A DNA stretch of 64,000 nucleotides from Myxococcales bacterium (GCA_016794505.1 JAEUJZ010000131.1:1-64000), one strand, 5' to 3'; shown: positions 27,082 through 34,094, counted from the first letter of the stretch. Numbers and translations: made by a program. The notes: generated by a model not told the origin, from the sequence alone.

Positions 27082-28188
27082 ATGGGCGACATTGTGCGAC
27101 GGGTAGGCCGCGGCGGGAAGTTCCTCGGCTGGTACATCCGCTACAAGGATCTCGACGGCACGCGACGGCAGCGGGCGAGCCATCAGCCGACGCGGGCACT
27201 GGCGGCGCGCATGCTGCTAGAGATCGAAGCGCGCATCGCGCGGGGCCAGGTCGGCATCAGTGAGCCAGAAGTACAGACGGAGCCGCTGACCGTCTCGGAC
27301 CTCTGCGAGCGCTTCCTGTGCGAGTTCAACAGCCCGCGCATCAAGCACATGGGTCGCTACCGTTCGGCCTCGCGCACGTCGATCTTCCGCGTGCTGCGCT
27401 TCATCGGCCAGGTGCCGCTGTCACAGCTAAGCCGTGCCCACATCGAAAAAGCGCGCGACGGCATCGCTCGCAGCTTTCAGCCGAATACGGTGCGGGCGTC
27501 GATGGCGCCGTTTGGCGCAGCGCTGTCCTGGGGGGTACGGCAGGGGCTTCTCGCCAGTAGTCCTGCGCGCGGTATCGAGCTGCCACGCCGTGAACTCTCG
27601 ACGGAGTATCTACCGGTCGAAGAAGCATCACGCCTTCTTGCGGAAGCGGAGCGACGCGCCCGTCTGCGCAACTGCCCGACGGCGTGGTCACGCTTCATCG
27701 GCATCTCGCTCGCCCTACGCATGGGACTGCGACGTGGCGAGGTGTTCGGCCTGCGCTGGCAAGACATCGGCTTTGAAGCAGGCCGATTGACCGTCGCCAA
27801 GAGCTACCGCCTAGCCCCGAAGAACGGCAAGCCGCGCCACCTGCCACTTCCATCCGCACTGGTGCCGCTCTTGCGTCAATGGCACGAGCGATGCCCGAAC
27901 ACCGACGAGCGTTTGGTCTGCCCAGTCCTTTACGCGGGACGCTGGGGTATGTCGTCGAACCGCGCCACGCACGGTCTCGCTCCTCTTCTGCGCGCCGCGT
28001 GCTGCAAGCCCCTGTCGCGCGGCTGGCATGCACTGCGCCACACCTTCGCATCGCAGTTCATCATGGCCGGTGGAAATCTGGTCACGCTGCAGAAGCTGCT
28101 CGGCCACTCATCGATCGAAATGACGCTCGTCTACAGCCACCTCGCGCCGGACTTCGTCGCTGGTGAAATCGAGCGACTGAAGTACTAG
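27082..28188 (+). CDS. int: Tyrosine recombinase (integrase) of element 1
   Basis: A 368-residue phage-type integrase. The start at 27082 follows GGGGGAG with normal spacing. It has an N-terminal DNA-binding part (GKFLGWYIRYKDLDGTRRQR, like arm-binding beta-sheet domains), a SAM-like core-binding domain (about 70-165), and a catalytic domain with LALRMGLRRGEVFGLRW (first Arg), WHALRHTFAS (His-x-x-Arg, Arg about 319), GHSS, and the nucleophile Tyr at about 351 in LVYSHL. All catalytic residues are present, so it should be active. It lies 165 bases from the attL core and its stop overlaps that of the SprT-like gene by two to three bases. It is the likely agent for insertion into the kinase gene. 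Confidence 0.93.
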   Translation: MGDIVRRVGRGGKFLGWYIRYKDLDGTRRQRASHQPTRALAARMLLEIEARIARGQVGISEPEVQTEPLTVSDLCERFLCEFNSPRIKHMGRYRSASRTSIFRVLRFIGQVPLSQLSRAHIEKARDGIARSFQPNTVRASMAPFGAALSWGVRQGLLASSPARGIELPRRELSTEYLPVEEASRLLAEAERRARLRNCPTAWSRFIGISLALRMGLRRGEVFGLRWQDIGFEAGRLTVAKSYRLAPKNGKPRHLPLPSALVPLLRQWHERCPNTDERLVCPVLYAGRWGMSSNRATHGLAPLLRAACCKPLSRGWHALRHTFASQFIMAGGNLVTLQKLLGHSSIEMTLVYSHLAPDFVAGEIERLKY

Positions 28189-29081
28189 CCCACCCTTTGC
28201 CCAAGCAGACGTTCCTGAAATTCCGTCCGGCAGTGACCACAAATCAGCCACAGTCCCGCCTTGCCCCAAACGTTGCCGTGGTCATTTGGGCAGGAGTACT
28301 TGTGTTTTATCGCTCGGCGCGACAGGTCCGCGTCCGTCCCTGGTGGGATTTGCTGCCACGGCAGCCAGTGTGAATCGGGCACTCGCTCCATCGCCTGCTG
28401 AAAGGCGCCGGCCGGGTCCACGTACTGGTCCACGCGATGTCCTGTCGCATTGCCGCCCGGCTGCCCTGTATCGCTCGTGATCAAACCCAGTGCGCGCATC
28501 CTTGCAGCCCACTCGCGATTGTGATAGCCGATTCGGCCCGGCTGTCCGTGGATCTGTTGCCATAGATGACACATGTCGTGGACCAAGGCAGCGGCGATAA
28601 CCCAGCGCGGCTGCTCCCGTAGGTAGTGAGGATTCATGCCGATTTCGTGGGTGTATCCCTGGCCATCCTCCCACTTGAGCGGTTTGAAATACCCCTGCGT
28701 CGTGTGGTTCGAGAAGGTCAACAGCACCGACGGTAGCGAGCTGTCAAAGAGCTGATCGTTGAAGTGATCGAACAGCGCTTGATACGCGCCGAACTGCTGC
28801 GGGGTCGGCCGGTCGCGTCCGGCGCTCGCTTCTTCGTCAGAGGTTCGCGGATCGTCCAAATCGCGCCCGACCTCTACGTCCTCCGGCTCAGCAGGCGGTT
28901 CCCAGCGTGGCCGGCGTCGGGCCCGCGGATCACCGACAGTGGCCGCCCGCTCGGGCTGCGCCATACCCCGCTCGCGAATGCGCAGCGCCCGCATCCGACA
29001 GCGCGCCCGACAATAGCGCCGATGCGATCGATGCACGTCCGGCAGCGAATCCCCACAGACCACGCAGAGCCGCAAGCTCAT
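28185..29081 (-). CDS. SprT-like zinc metalloprotein with two zinc-finger segments
   Basis: A 298-residue protein (start 29081; longer in-frame starts add non-family sequence). The N-terminus is a zinc-finger-like CVVCGD...YCRARC. The central domain (about 95-215) matches the SprT/Spartan-like fold: FDHFNDQLFDSSLP, the metal motif HDMCH in AAALVHDMCHLWQQ, and a downstream CWAARM-type helix. The C-terminal ribbon has CPNDHGNVWGKAGLWLICGHC. In the usual HExxH the Glu is replaced here by Asp, so proteolytic activity is uncertain. SprT-like proteins are common on mobile elements; Spartan relatives cleave DNA-protein crosslinks, but the substrate here is unknown. Confidence 0.75.
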   Translation of the reverse strand: MSLRLCVVCGDSLPDVHRSHRRYCRARCRMRALRIRERGMAQPERAATVGDPRARRRPRWEPPAEPEDVEVGRDLDDPRTSDEEASAGRDRPTPQQFGAYQALFDHFNDQLFDSSLPSVLLTFSNHTTQGYFKPLKWEDGQGYTHEIGMNPHYLREQPRWVIAAALVHDMCHLWQQIHGQPGRIGYHNREWAARMRALGLITSDTGQPGGNATGHRVDQYVDPAGAFQQAMERVPDSHWLPWQQIPPGTDADLSRRAIKHKYSCPNDHGNVWGKAGLWLICGHCRTEFQERLLGQRVG

Positions 29082-29268
29082 GATGGAGCCCCCCGCAGAA
29101 ATCGTAACACGCTGACGATGGAAAACCGTCACACCGCGTTGCTGTTGAGAGTCAACAGCCGCTGCGCGCCGAACACAGCGATGCGCTACATCGCAGGCGA
29201 TGGAGAGCAAGTGTTTGGGTAGACACGAACGAGCGTAGGAGGCAGTGAGGACGAGTGCGGGTGGCGGG

Positions 29269-29317
29269 TCAGGCTTCGTCGCTGACTTGGATCAGTCCAG
29301 CGAAGCGGCGGAAATCC
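29269..29317 (-). pseudogene. Severed 3' end of the PIN toxin gene
   Basis: On the minus strand the last bases of the left target repeat (29310-29317) continue as codons for RRFAGLIQVSDEA and a TGA at 29269-29271. Joined to the PIN gene at 31803, this gives YNVEDFRRFAGLIQVSDEA, the expected end of a PIN protein (DF.R followed by a short strand). It shows where the IS landed. Confidence 0.85.
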
Positions 29318-29403
29318 GATAGTGGTCTAATTTGACGGTCCGACCAGCACGAATCGAAAAGGCTGGTCACGGAACGCACGTTCAGGTAGGATGTCGCGTC
29401 ATC

Positions 29404-29715
29404 ATGACTGAGCAAGACGCAGCGCAAGACGCAAAAGACCTCGCTAACGGCAAGTGTGATCGTCTATCTGCCAAAGTCGAATCACTAAGAGGTGAGCGCA
29501 ATCGGCTAATCAGCAAGCTATGCGAAAACCTCGGCAACCTGCGCGACGACAGCGCCGGATACGTGCGCGACTGCAACGTGAGCCAGCTTGACGACATGTT
29601 GCGGAAAGTCATCGACGCGCAGCGCGAGCTGATGGAGCACGTTCGCCAGCACAACGCGCACGCTGACGCCGCCGAGCGCTCGCGCATCCTGACGCGCGCG
29701 ATCGTCATCGCTTGA
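29404..29715 (+). CDS. Small coiled-coil protein, IS passenger
   Basis: About 103 residues (MTEQDAAQDAKDLANGKCDR...). Nearly all helical, with heptad-like spacing in LSAKVESLRGERNRLISKL and LDDMLRKVIDAQRELMEHV, so a coiled coil is likely. No motif that I recognise. It is convergent with the transposase gene and overlaps its end by 11 bases. It lies inside the IS ends, so it moves with the element. A start further upstream at 29332 would lie inside the terminal repeat and is unlikely. Confidence 0.5.
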   Translation: MTEQDAAQDAKDLANGKCDRLSAKVESLRGERNRLISKLCENLGNLRDDSAGYVRDCNVSQLDDMLRKVIDAQRELMEHVRQHNAHADAAERSRILTRAIVIA

Positions 29716-30559
29716 TCCTAACCAAGCCGCTCGGCTTGCTCGGCTCCGCGAACGTCCTATCCGCTAGCTCGATCATGTCCTCGTAATACCACGGCTTAGC
29801 GGCGAGTCCGGCCTTGACGGCTGGCGTCGTTTCTAGCGTGCTATGGATTCGGACGAAGTTGTAATAGAGGACGTGAAGCGCTACCGACGCAATGTGGTTA
29901 TCGATTGACTTGCTGAATGCGTTCGTCTTGCGCGTGTACCTGCGATCGGTCATGCGCACGGTGAGGTTGTAGCGCTCGATCGCGCTCGTGTTGATGTGGT
30001 TCGGATCTGGCCTACCGAAGACGGTATAGGCGCAAAACTCGCTGTCCTCTGCGCTGTCAGGAACGATGGCGGCCTTGGCGATCATGGCGTAATCGACCTT
30101 GCCGCCGAAGGCGGACGCCACCGCGTCGATGTACGGTCGGTGTCCGTCCGTTGACAGCTGGATGCGTCCGGTGAGGCGATCGGCCAAGTCCTGAATGAAG
30201 GCCGCCGCCGACGCGCTACCGCGACAGCCTACGCGGTACGTGATGACCAGCTTGGACGCCACGTCGATCGCGAGCCAGAGCCAGACGTCGCCAAGGCCAG
30301 GCGTACCGCGGAACACGTCAGGCACGCGCTTCTCCTTCATCTGGCAGAAGCTCCACACCTCGTCGCACTGAACGCGGCGGCAGGCGAGGCCGGTCAGCTC
30401 GCGGTCAAGGTACAGGCCAGCCGCATAGCCGACCGTCCGCAGGATGGACAGGATCGTCATCTTGGCCGCGGCGGTGTGGCGCGTGACGCTCGCGATGGAG
30501 CAGCCTTCGCAGAGCAGCGAGAGCACTTCCGCTCTCTGTCGGACGGTTAGGCGGTTCAT
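29705..30559 (-). CDS. IS1-family DDE transposase
   Basis: A 284-residue single-frame transposase (start MNRLTVRQRAEV at 30559). An N-terminal helix-turn-helix (SIASVTRHTAAAKMTILSIL) is followed by the catalytic core. The catalytic residues are the Asp of VQCDEVWSF, the Asp of LSTDGHRPY and the Glu of SAIERYNLTVR, with RRYTRKTNAFSK and YNFVRIHSTL after them. IS1 of E. coli makes its transposase by frameshifting; this one needs none. It follows the GRWPL-family gene by 37 bases on the same strand and may share its transcript. It appears complete and likely functional. Confidence 0.9.
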   Translation of the reverse strand: MNRLTVRQRAEVLSLLCEGCSIASVTRHTAAAKMTILSILRTVGYAAGLYLDRELTGLACRRVQCDEVWSFCQMKEKRVPDVFRGTPGLGDVWLWLAIDVASKLVITYRVGCRGSASAAAFIQDLADRLTGRIQLSTDGHRPYIDAVASAFGGKVDYAMIAKAAIVPDSAEDSEFCAYTVFGRPDPNHINTSAIERYNLTVRMTDRRYTRKTNAFSKSIDNHIASVALHVLYYNFVRIHSTLETTPAVKAGLAAKPWYYEDMIELADRTFAEPSKPSGLVRIKR

Positions 30560-30596
30560 GCCTACCACGTCGTCGCCTAGGTCCGTCTGCGGACGG

Positions 30597-30920
30597 CTAG
30601 GCTCTAACGTCCAAGTGCGCGCGGTCAACGCTGAACGCGCGTTCCTGATAGGCGCGAGCGGCTTCCGGCTTGGCGAAGTTGCGCCACGTCAGACCGACGC
30701 CTCGGTCATTCCAGAACCACCGCACGACCGCGATGGATCGCGCGTCTCCGTCTCGTCGCTGCTCTAGTCCAAGCGCTACGATCTGGCTCACGCCGCGCGT
30801 GAGAGTCAGCGCGCGCCACAGCGGCCACCGTCCGCCGTGCATGCGTAGGATTGCAGCGCAGAGCGCGCGTGGAACGTCATCCTGTGCGGCGAGGAACTTC
30901 GCAACCTGTACGTGCGTCAT
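30597..30920 (-). CDS. GRWPL-family small protein, IS-borne copy
   Basis: A 107-residue soluble protein with a strong ribosome site (GGAGG seven to eight bases before the ATG). Its core AAILRMHGGRWPLWRALTLT and VVRWFWNDRGVGLTW align with the protein at 33154-33462 (MILRLHRGRWPLMRCLAM, VVTWRADGLGLSW). Even the leader is similar (GGAGGTC before the start in both). No known domain comes to mind. The pattern suggests a small alpha/beta domain of some 85 residues: a helix ending in GRWPL, then strands with a conserved Trp. It sits directly upstream of the transposase. Confidence 0.6.
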   Translation of the reverse strand: MTHVQVAKFLAAQDDVPRALCAAILRMHGGRWPLWRALTLTRGVSQIVALGLEQRRDGDARSIAVVRWFWNDRGVGLTWRNFAKPEAARAYQERAFSVDRAHLDVRA

Positions 30921-31021
30921 GTAGCGACCTCCGCAGTAAGCGTGCTACAAAACGTCTTGCGTGTAAATCTACAAAATGTTTGCGCTTGGACGCGCGCGGC
31001 GCTGCGTAGGATGTTCCGCGC

Positions 31022-31243
31022 GTGCCACCACGCATTCCAGCACCACCAGATCCGCCGCGACCTCACACGCTCTCGATCCGCCTCTCGGATGAGGAGAAGG
31101 CGCAGCTCGAAGCTTTGCAGGCTTCGCTCGCTCGCTACTGGAAGCGAGACCGCATCGAACGCGCAGACGTGGTTCGCGCAGCGCTGGAACTACTCCAGAC
31201 CGAACTTTCTACCGTCGCCAAGCCAGAAAAGACGCGCGCCTAG
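31022..31243 (+). CDS. Ribbon-helix-helix-like protein, IS passenger
   Basis: A 73-residue protein from a GTG. After a Pro-rich N-terminus, PHTLSIRLSDEEKAQLEALQ and DRIERADVVRAALELLQTEL fit the beta-strand/helix/helix plan of Arc/MetJ/CopG regulators. A DNA-binding role, perhaps repressing the IS or the next gene, is an inference. It lies 20 bases upstream of the 157-residue gene, so the two form a likely pair. Confidence 0.55.
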   Translation: MPPRIPAPPDPPRPHTLSIRLSDEEKAQLEALQASLARYWKRDRIERADVVRAALELLQTELSTVAKPEKTRA

Positions 31244-31263
31244 CGCGCCGGAGAGTGTGACCT

Positions 31264-31737
31264 ATGCCTAAGAAAGCGCAGAAGGCGGAGCACGTTGATC
31301 CGCCTGTCACATACGAACACATCCAAGCAGAGGTCACACGCATTATGGCGGATGCGCGAGCGGCAATTGATAACTTACAAAAGCATCAACAAATTTTAGC
31401 CGACGCTGGATTTTTTCGGTTTAAACGAGAAATCGTGCTGTGCGAAAACATCAATGGCCGATTAGTGTTCGACTCAACCGGCATGCTAAGCGAACAATTA
31501 CGCAGCGATGTCATGCAGTATCCTAATTCTCCAGAGTTTACGTATGCTAAACCGATTAGTTACGAAGAAGCTGTCGCCTCATACGATTTAAAGGACTGCG
31601 CTAAAAATATTTTCGCCACACTGAAACCGTTTGGAGAGCACATGGCATCAACTCGCCAGAATTCAAACGATAGTTTGGAAACAATTAAACTCATAGTAGA
31701 AGAGAACAAACAGCTCAATCCAAAAAGCGCAGGATGA
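31264..31737 (+). CDS. Hypothetical protein, IS passenger
   Basis: A 157-residue soluble protein. The DNA is visibly AT-richer than the flanks, suggesting a separate origin. A charged helical N-terminus (EHIQAEVTRIMADARAAIDNLQKHQQILADA) leads to a mixed region with LCENINGRLVFDSTGMLS and YAKPISYEEAVASYDLKD. No known motif. Because it follows an RHH-like gene closely, a regulator/partner or antitoxin/toxin relation is possible but unproven. It ends 65 bases before the right IS end. Confidence 0.55.
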   Translation: MPKKAQKAEHVDPPVTYEHIQAEVTRIMADARAAIDNLQKHQQILADAGFFRFKREIVLCENINGRLVFDSTGMLSEQLRSDVMQYPNSPEFTYAKPISYEEAVASYDLKDCAKNIFATLKPFGEHMASTRQNSNDSLETIKLIVEENKQLNPKSAG

Positions 31738-31797
31738 AGAGGACTAGGCGCGCTTTACGCTGACCGGCCACACAGGTCGGACCGTCAACTTAGACCA

Positions 31798-32214
31798 CTA
31801 TCGGAAATCCTCGACGTTGTACGTGACGAGGCGCGGGATGCTGTAGGCGATCATCGTGGCGACGATGTTGGCGTCATACACTTGCTTCCCGCCAAACGCG
31901 ATCTGCCCCAGCAGCAGATAGAGCTGCTGCGTCACGATCGGCTGATCTTCAGCGACGACAAACATCGCTTCGTACTCTTGCACAGTCTGCAAGATCTCGG
32001 CGGGTAGGAACGGTCGCGCGAAAGCCTGCGGACGCGACATCCCCGACATCACCTCGCGCAGCACCTGACGACTGATCCACGCCTCGACATCGCCCTGCTC
32101 GATGCGCGACAGCAGCCCACGCGCATGAAAATAGTGCGGCGACCGGTTCGCCACCGCACTGATCAGCACATTGGTATCGACGAAGATGCGCCCAGAAGGC
32201 ATATCGGTGCTCAT
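31798..32214 (-). CDS. PIN-domain toxin (VapC-like), C-terminus altered by IS
   Basis: 138 residues. The PIN fold shows IFVDTNVLISAV (first Asp), a central acidic helix, and VYDANIVATMIAYSIPRLVTYNVEDF with the later Asp residues. VapC-type toxins cut tRNA or rRNA. AGGGG lies seven bases before the start. The IS end supplies the present stop one codon after YNVEDFR; the original last 12 or so residues are at 29269-29317. The catalytic acids are all upstream of the break, so activity may survive. The likely antitoxin gene is 259 bases upstream, a wider gap than usual for such pairs. Confidence 0.85.
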   Translation of the reverse strand: MSTDMPSGRIFVDTNVLISAVANRSPHYFHARGLLSRIEQGDVEAWISRQVLREVMSGMSRPQAFARPFLPAEILQTVQEYEAMFVVAEDQPIVTQQLYLLLGQIAFGGKQVYDANIVATMIAYSIPRLVTYNVEDFR

Positions 32215-32313
32215 CTGGCCCCTACGATTACGATAGGACGAGACGCATATCGGGAAAATCGCTGGTGAGCGATAAGACCAGTGCTATAGGGTCCTGAAAT
32301 CTGCATCGCGACA

Positions 32314-32326
32314 GATATGCATCGCA
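32314..32326. promoter_or_regulatory. Candidate operator box, copy 1
   Basis: GATATGCATCGCA, matching 33120-33132 at 12 of 13 positions. TGCATCGCG also occurs just before it (32302-32310). It lies upstream of the PIN gene and of the 29-codon open frame, so it could be bound by one of the RHH-like proteins of the island. Confidence 0.35.
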
Positions 32327-32347
32327 GTTGTCGATAAGGGAATAGCT

Positions 32348-32437
32348 ATGTCTATCGAGGAGATACTTTTTGTAATGCTCATAATTTTTTGTTGCCGGCT
32401 TGCCCTAGGTGGGATGGCGGCCGTTGGGTCAGCGTAG
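32348..32437 (+). CDS. Possible 29-residue hydrophobic peptide
   Basis: ATG at 32348 follows AAGGGA at seven bases. The product begins MSIEEILFVMLIIFCC and is one hydrophobic segment with an acidic N-terminus. It lies on the opposite strand in the 259-base gap between antitoxin and PIN genes. Size and character resemble small membrane peptides, including type I toxins, but chance is a real alternative. Confidence 0.3.
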   Translation: MSIEEILFVMLIIFCCRLALGGMAAVGSA

Positions 32438-32473
32438 AGCAGGAATCAGAGTCGTCAGAGGATCGAGGCAGGC

Positions 32474-32701
32474 TCAGCGGTCGCCGTCGCTATATAGTTG
32501 CTCGCGACTAAACGTCAGATCGGCAGGCCAGTTCCCCGTATCGACGCTGGGCAGACGATCGAGGATCGATGTGCGCTTCCCTCCTGGACGCCTGCGGACG
32601 ATGAGCGTGACCTCGGTCTCTCCTGGCTCAAAGTCGTCGGGAAGTTGCACGACCGCGCGTCGATCCGGCAACACCGTGAGCTTGAGATCTAGATTGCGCA
32701 T
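32474..32701 (-). CDS. Antitoxin-like protein upstream of PIN gene
   Basis: 75 residues. A strand-rich N-terminus (LDLKLTVLPDRRAVVQLPDDFEPGE) is followed by a flexible tail with ILDRLPSVDTGNWPADLTFSREQLYSDGDR. The tail pattern (gxWP.dl.f.Re.lY.ddeR) is typical of toxin-binding ends of antitoxins paired with PIN toxins. It is on the same strand as the PIN gene and upstream of it. It would neutralise the toxin by wrapping its active site and, with a DNA-binding partner, repress the operon. The assignment rests on context and tail pattern. Confidence 0.65.
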   Translation of the reverse strand: MRNLDLKLTVLPDRRAVVQLPDDFEPGETEVTLIVRRRPGGKRTSILDRLPSVDTGNWPADLTFSREQLYSDGDR

Positions 32702-32781
32702 GTGGGTACCACCTGGGCGGAGCCTAGCACGAGGGAAGAAATGAACCGCAAGGAGGGGCTGACGGGAGACACCCCAGAGTA

Positions 32782-33033
32782 CTACCTGCCCCGCTTTCCC
32801 TCCGCAGCCTTCGCCCGCACTTCCCGTTTCGCCGCAAGGCGCTTCATCTCGTGCAGGGTCTCCCGTTCTCTCTCGACGAGATCGCGGGCGGCTTTTTCGA
32901 GGAGAGCGTTCATGCTGCCGCCGGGTTCTAGTGCGGCGAGCAGACGGAGATCTTCGTAAAGCTCCGTCGGGAAGTTGATGGTGGTTTTGTGCAGTCCGCC
33001 GGGCTCGGCAGCGACGATCTTGCGGGGGGCCAT
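32782..33033 (-). CDS. CopG/RHH-like DNA-binding protein
   Basis: 83 residues. LHKTTINFPTELYEDLRLLAAL and GGSMNALLEKAARDLVER give the ribbon-helix-helix plan with a DNA-contacting strand (KTTINFP). The C-terminus is strongly basic and charged. It lies 80 bases upstream of the antitoxin-like gene on the same strand, and may be the autorepressor of the locus. The region upstream (33034-33153) holds ATGCAT-centred repeats that could be its operator. Confidence 0.7.
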   Translation of the reverse strand: MAPRKIVAAEPGGLHKTTINFPTELYEDLRLLAALEPGGSMNALLEKAARDLVERERETLHEMKRLAAKREVRAKAAEGKRGR

Positions 33034-33119
33034 GGCCGGAAGAGACCACGCAGGCAGGTCAGGGTCAAAAGGTTCATCGACGGTAAGTATGCATAAGCTT
33101 CAGATATTCACAGCCTTCT

Positions 33120-33132
33120 GATATGCATTGCA
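33120..33132. promoter_or_regulatory. Candidate operator box, copy 2
   Basis: GATATGCATTGCA, one mismatch from 32314-32326. GTATGCATAAG lies about 30 bases to the left. The box sits between the divergent RHH gene and the GRWPL-family gene, where a shared repressor would act. Confidence 0.35.
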
Positions 33133-33153
33133 AGCGCAACAGGAGGTCACACC

Positions 33154-33462
33154 ATGCACACACCTGCACTGAAGTCCCGCTTGTCGCAGCTCTCTACCGT
33201 CGTCGCAGCGCTCCGCTTAGAGCAGGGCGATCGTCAGCACCTTGGCGCGATGATCTTGCGGTTGCATCGGGGACGGTGGCCGCTCATGCGCTGCCTAGCA
33301 ATGCGTGAGGTGGGCGGCGTGCTCTACGAAGCAGTCAGGTGGCGTAGGTGCCGAGCACCGAGCTTTGGAGTCGTGACGTGGCGGGCCGATGGGCTGGGGC
33401 TGTCGTGGCAACCTGCTCCCACCGGCAAGGCAGCAATAGCAGTGCTGCGGAGCCTGCGCTAA
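33154..33462 (+). CDS. GRWPL-family small protein, element-borne copy
   Basis: 102 residues with an excellent ribosome site (AGGAGGTCACACC then ATG), which argues it is a real gene. It shares MILRLHRGRWPL and VVTWRADGLGLSW with the IS passenger at 30597-30920, plus a predicted N-terminal helix (SQLSTVVAALRLEQGD). Alignment by eye covers about 85 residues without long gaps. No known function. It lies next to the right end of element 1, about 130 bases from the attR core. Confidence 0.65.
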   Translation: MHTPALKSRLSQLSTVVAALRLEQGDRQHLGAMILRLHRGRWPLMRCLAMREVGGVLYEAVRWRRCRAPSFGVVTWRADGLGLSWQPAPTGKAAIAVLRSLR

Positions 33463-33535
33463 TGCGTCCGCGCAACGAGTGTTGGACGCTGCGACAGGGT
33501 ACCCAGGTCTACGTCGCGCGCATACGCACAGCCTG

Positions 33536-33554
33536 TGGACCCTGCATGGACCAC
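33536..33554. promoter_or_regulatory. Candidate integrase arm-type sites, right end
   Basis: TGGACCCT at 33536-33543 and TGGACCAC at 33547-33554, 11 bases apart and 46 bases from the attR core. They match the three TGGACCAC copies at the left end. Confidence 0.5.
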
Positions 33555-33599
33555 GCGCGAGCTGAGCCACGCATTTCCCGTCGAGAAATTGGGCAAGGT

Positions 33600-33616
33600 T
33601 CGCCGATGTCGAACAC
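33600..33616. other. attR core of element 1
   Basis: TCGCCGATGTCGAACAC, identical to 26900-26916, lying in the kinase 5' fragment at codons for VFDIGE. Confidence 0.92.
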
Positions 33617-33913
33617 GCGGGCGACGTTGTGGTGGGTGACGCGGCGGGCGAGGCGGACTTCGTTGCGAAAACGCTCGACGGTGGCGGCGTCGCCGATGAG
33701 CTCTTTGCGCAGGACCTTTAGGGCGACGACTTCGTTGAGTTCGGTGTCGCGGGCACGGTACACGCTGCCGCTGGCGCCGACGCCCAAGAGCTCAAGGAGC
33801 TCGTAGCGGCCGCCGTACAGCGGAGTAGCGAGCGCCGATACATCGAGCAGGGGTTCTTCTCGCGTGGATCGGCCGGCTGCGGCACGCGGCCCCCCGCCAC
33901 GTTGGCTTGTCAT
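33600..33913 (-). pseudogene. Ser/Thr kinase, 5' part (split by element 1)
   Basis: The first 105 codons of the kinase whose remainder is at 24565-26916. It begins MTSQRGGGPRAAAGRST, then YELLELLGVGASGSVYRA (glycine loop), VVALKVLRKEL (ATP-binding Lys) and HHNVARVFDIGE. After the att core the frame runs on 30 codons into the element (PCPISRREMRGSARAWS...) to a stop at 33509. This product would have an N-lobe only and no catalytic loop. The native promoter is upstream of 33913, divergent from the P-type ATPase gene. Confidence 0.9.
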
Positions 33914-34094
33914 GGTAGCCGCATTATCGCGTGCCAGCGGGGGGCAGGGAATCGCTTCCAGCGAGTCCCTGCGGTCTGCGTGGGACAGGTCAGGCCGTGC
34001 AGCGGGCGGTGCGAGGAGGTGCCGAGAATTTGTGGTCCCGCGATGGGCTGGCTCTCGCGTCCTTTAGGCATTTCGCGCATGCTAGCGACCGCGG

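Larger units (their letters stand above)
29318..31802. mobile_element. IS1-family element carrying four passenger genes
   Basis: A 2485-bp element with near-perfect inverted ends: 29318-29345 reads GATAGTGGTCTAA then tTTGACGGTCCGACC, and the complement of 31775-31802 is the same with one mismatch. It is flanked by GGAAATCC at 29310-29317 and 31803-31810 (9 bp if the ambiguous C is counted), the target duplication size of IS1. It encodes one DDE transposase (29705-30559) plus four genes unrelated to transposition. IS1 itself is about 0.77 kb, so this is a cargo-bearing form. It interrupts the PIN gene. Confidence 0.9.
26900..33616. mobile_element. Integrative element 1 (tyrosine recombinase), 6.7 kb
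   Basis: Bounded by the perfect direct repeat TCGCCGATGTCGAACAC at 26900-26916 and 33600-33616, exactly 6700 bases apart. The repeat sits in the same frame of one kinase gene on both sides (VFDIGE), so excision restores the gene. An integrase gene lies beside the left end, and TGGACCAC repeats lie inside both ends. Contents are the integrase, an SprT-like protein, a PIN/antitoxin locus, an RHH protein, a GRWPL-family protein and a nested 2.5-kb IS. There is no replication, conjugation or packaging gene. Without the IS and its duplicated target the element would be about 4.2 kb. Confidence 0.93.
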
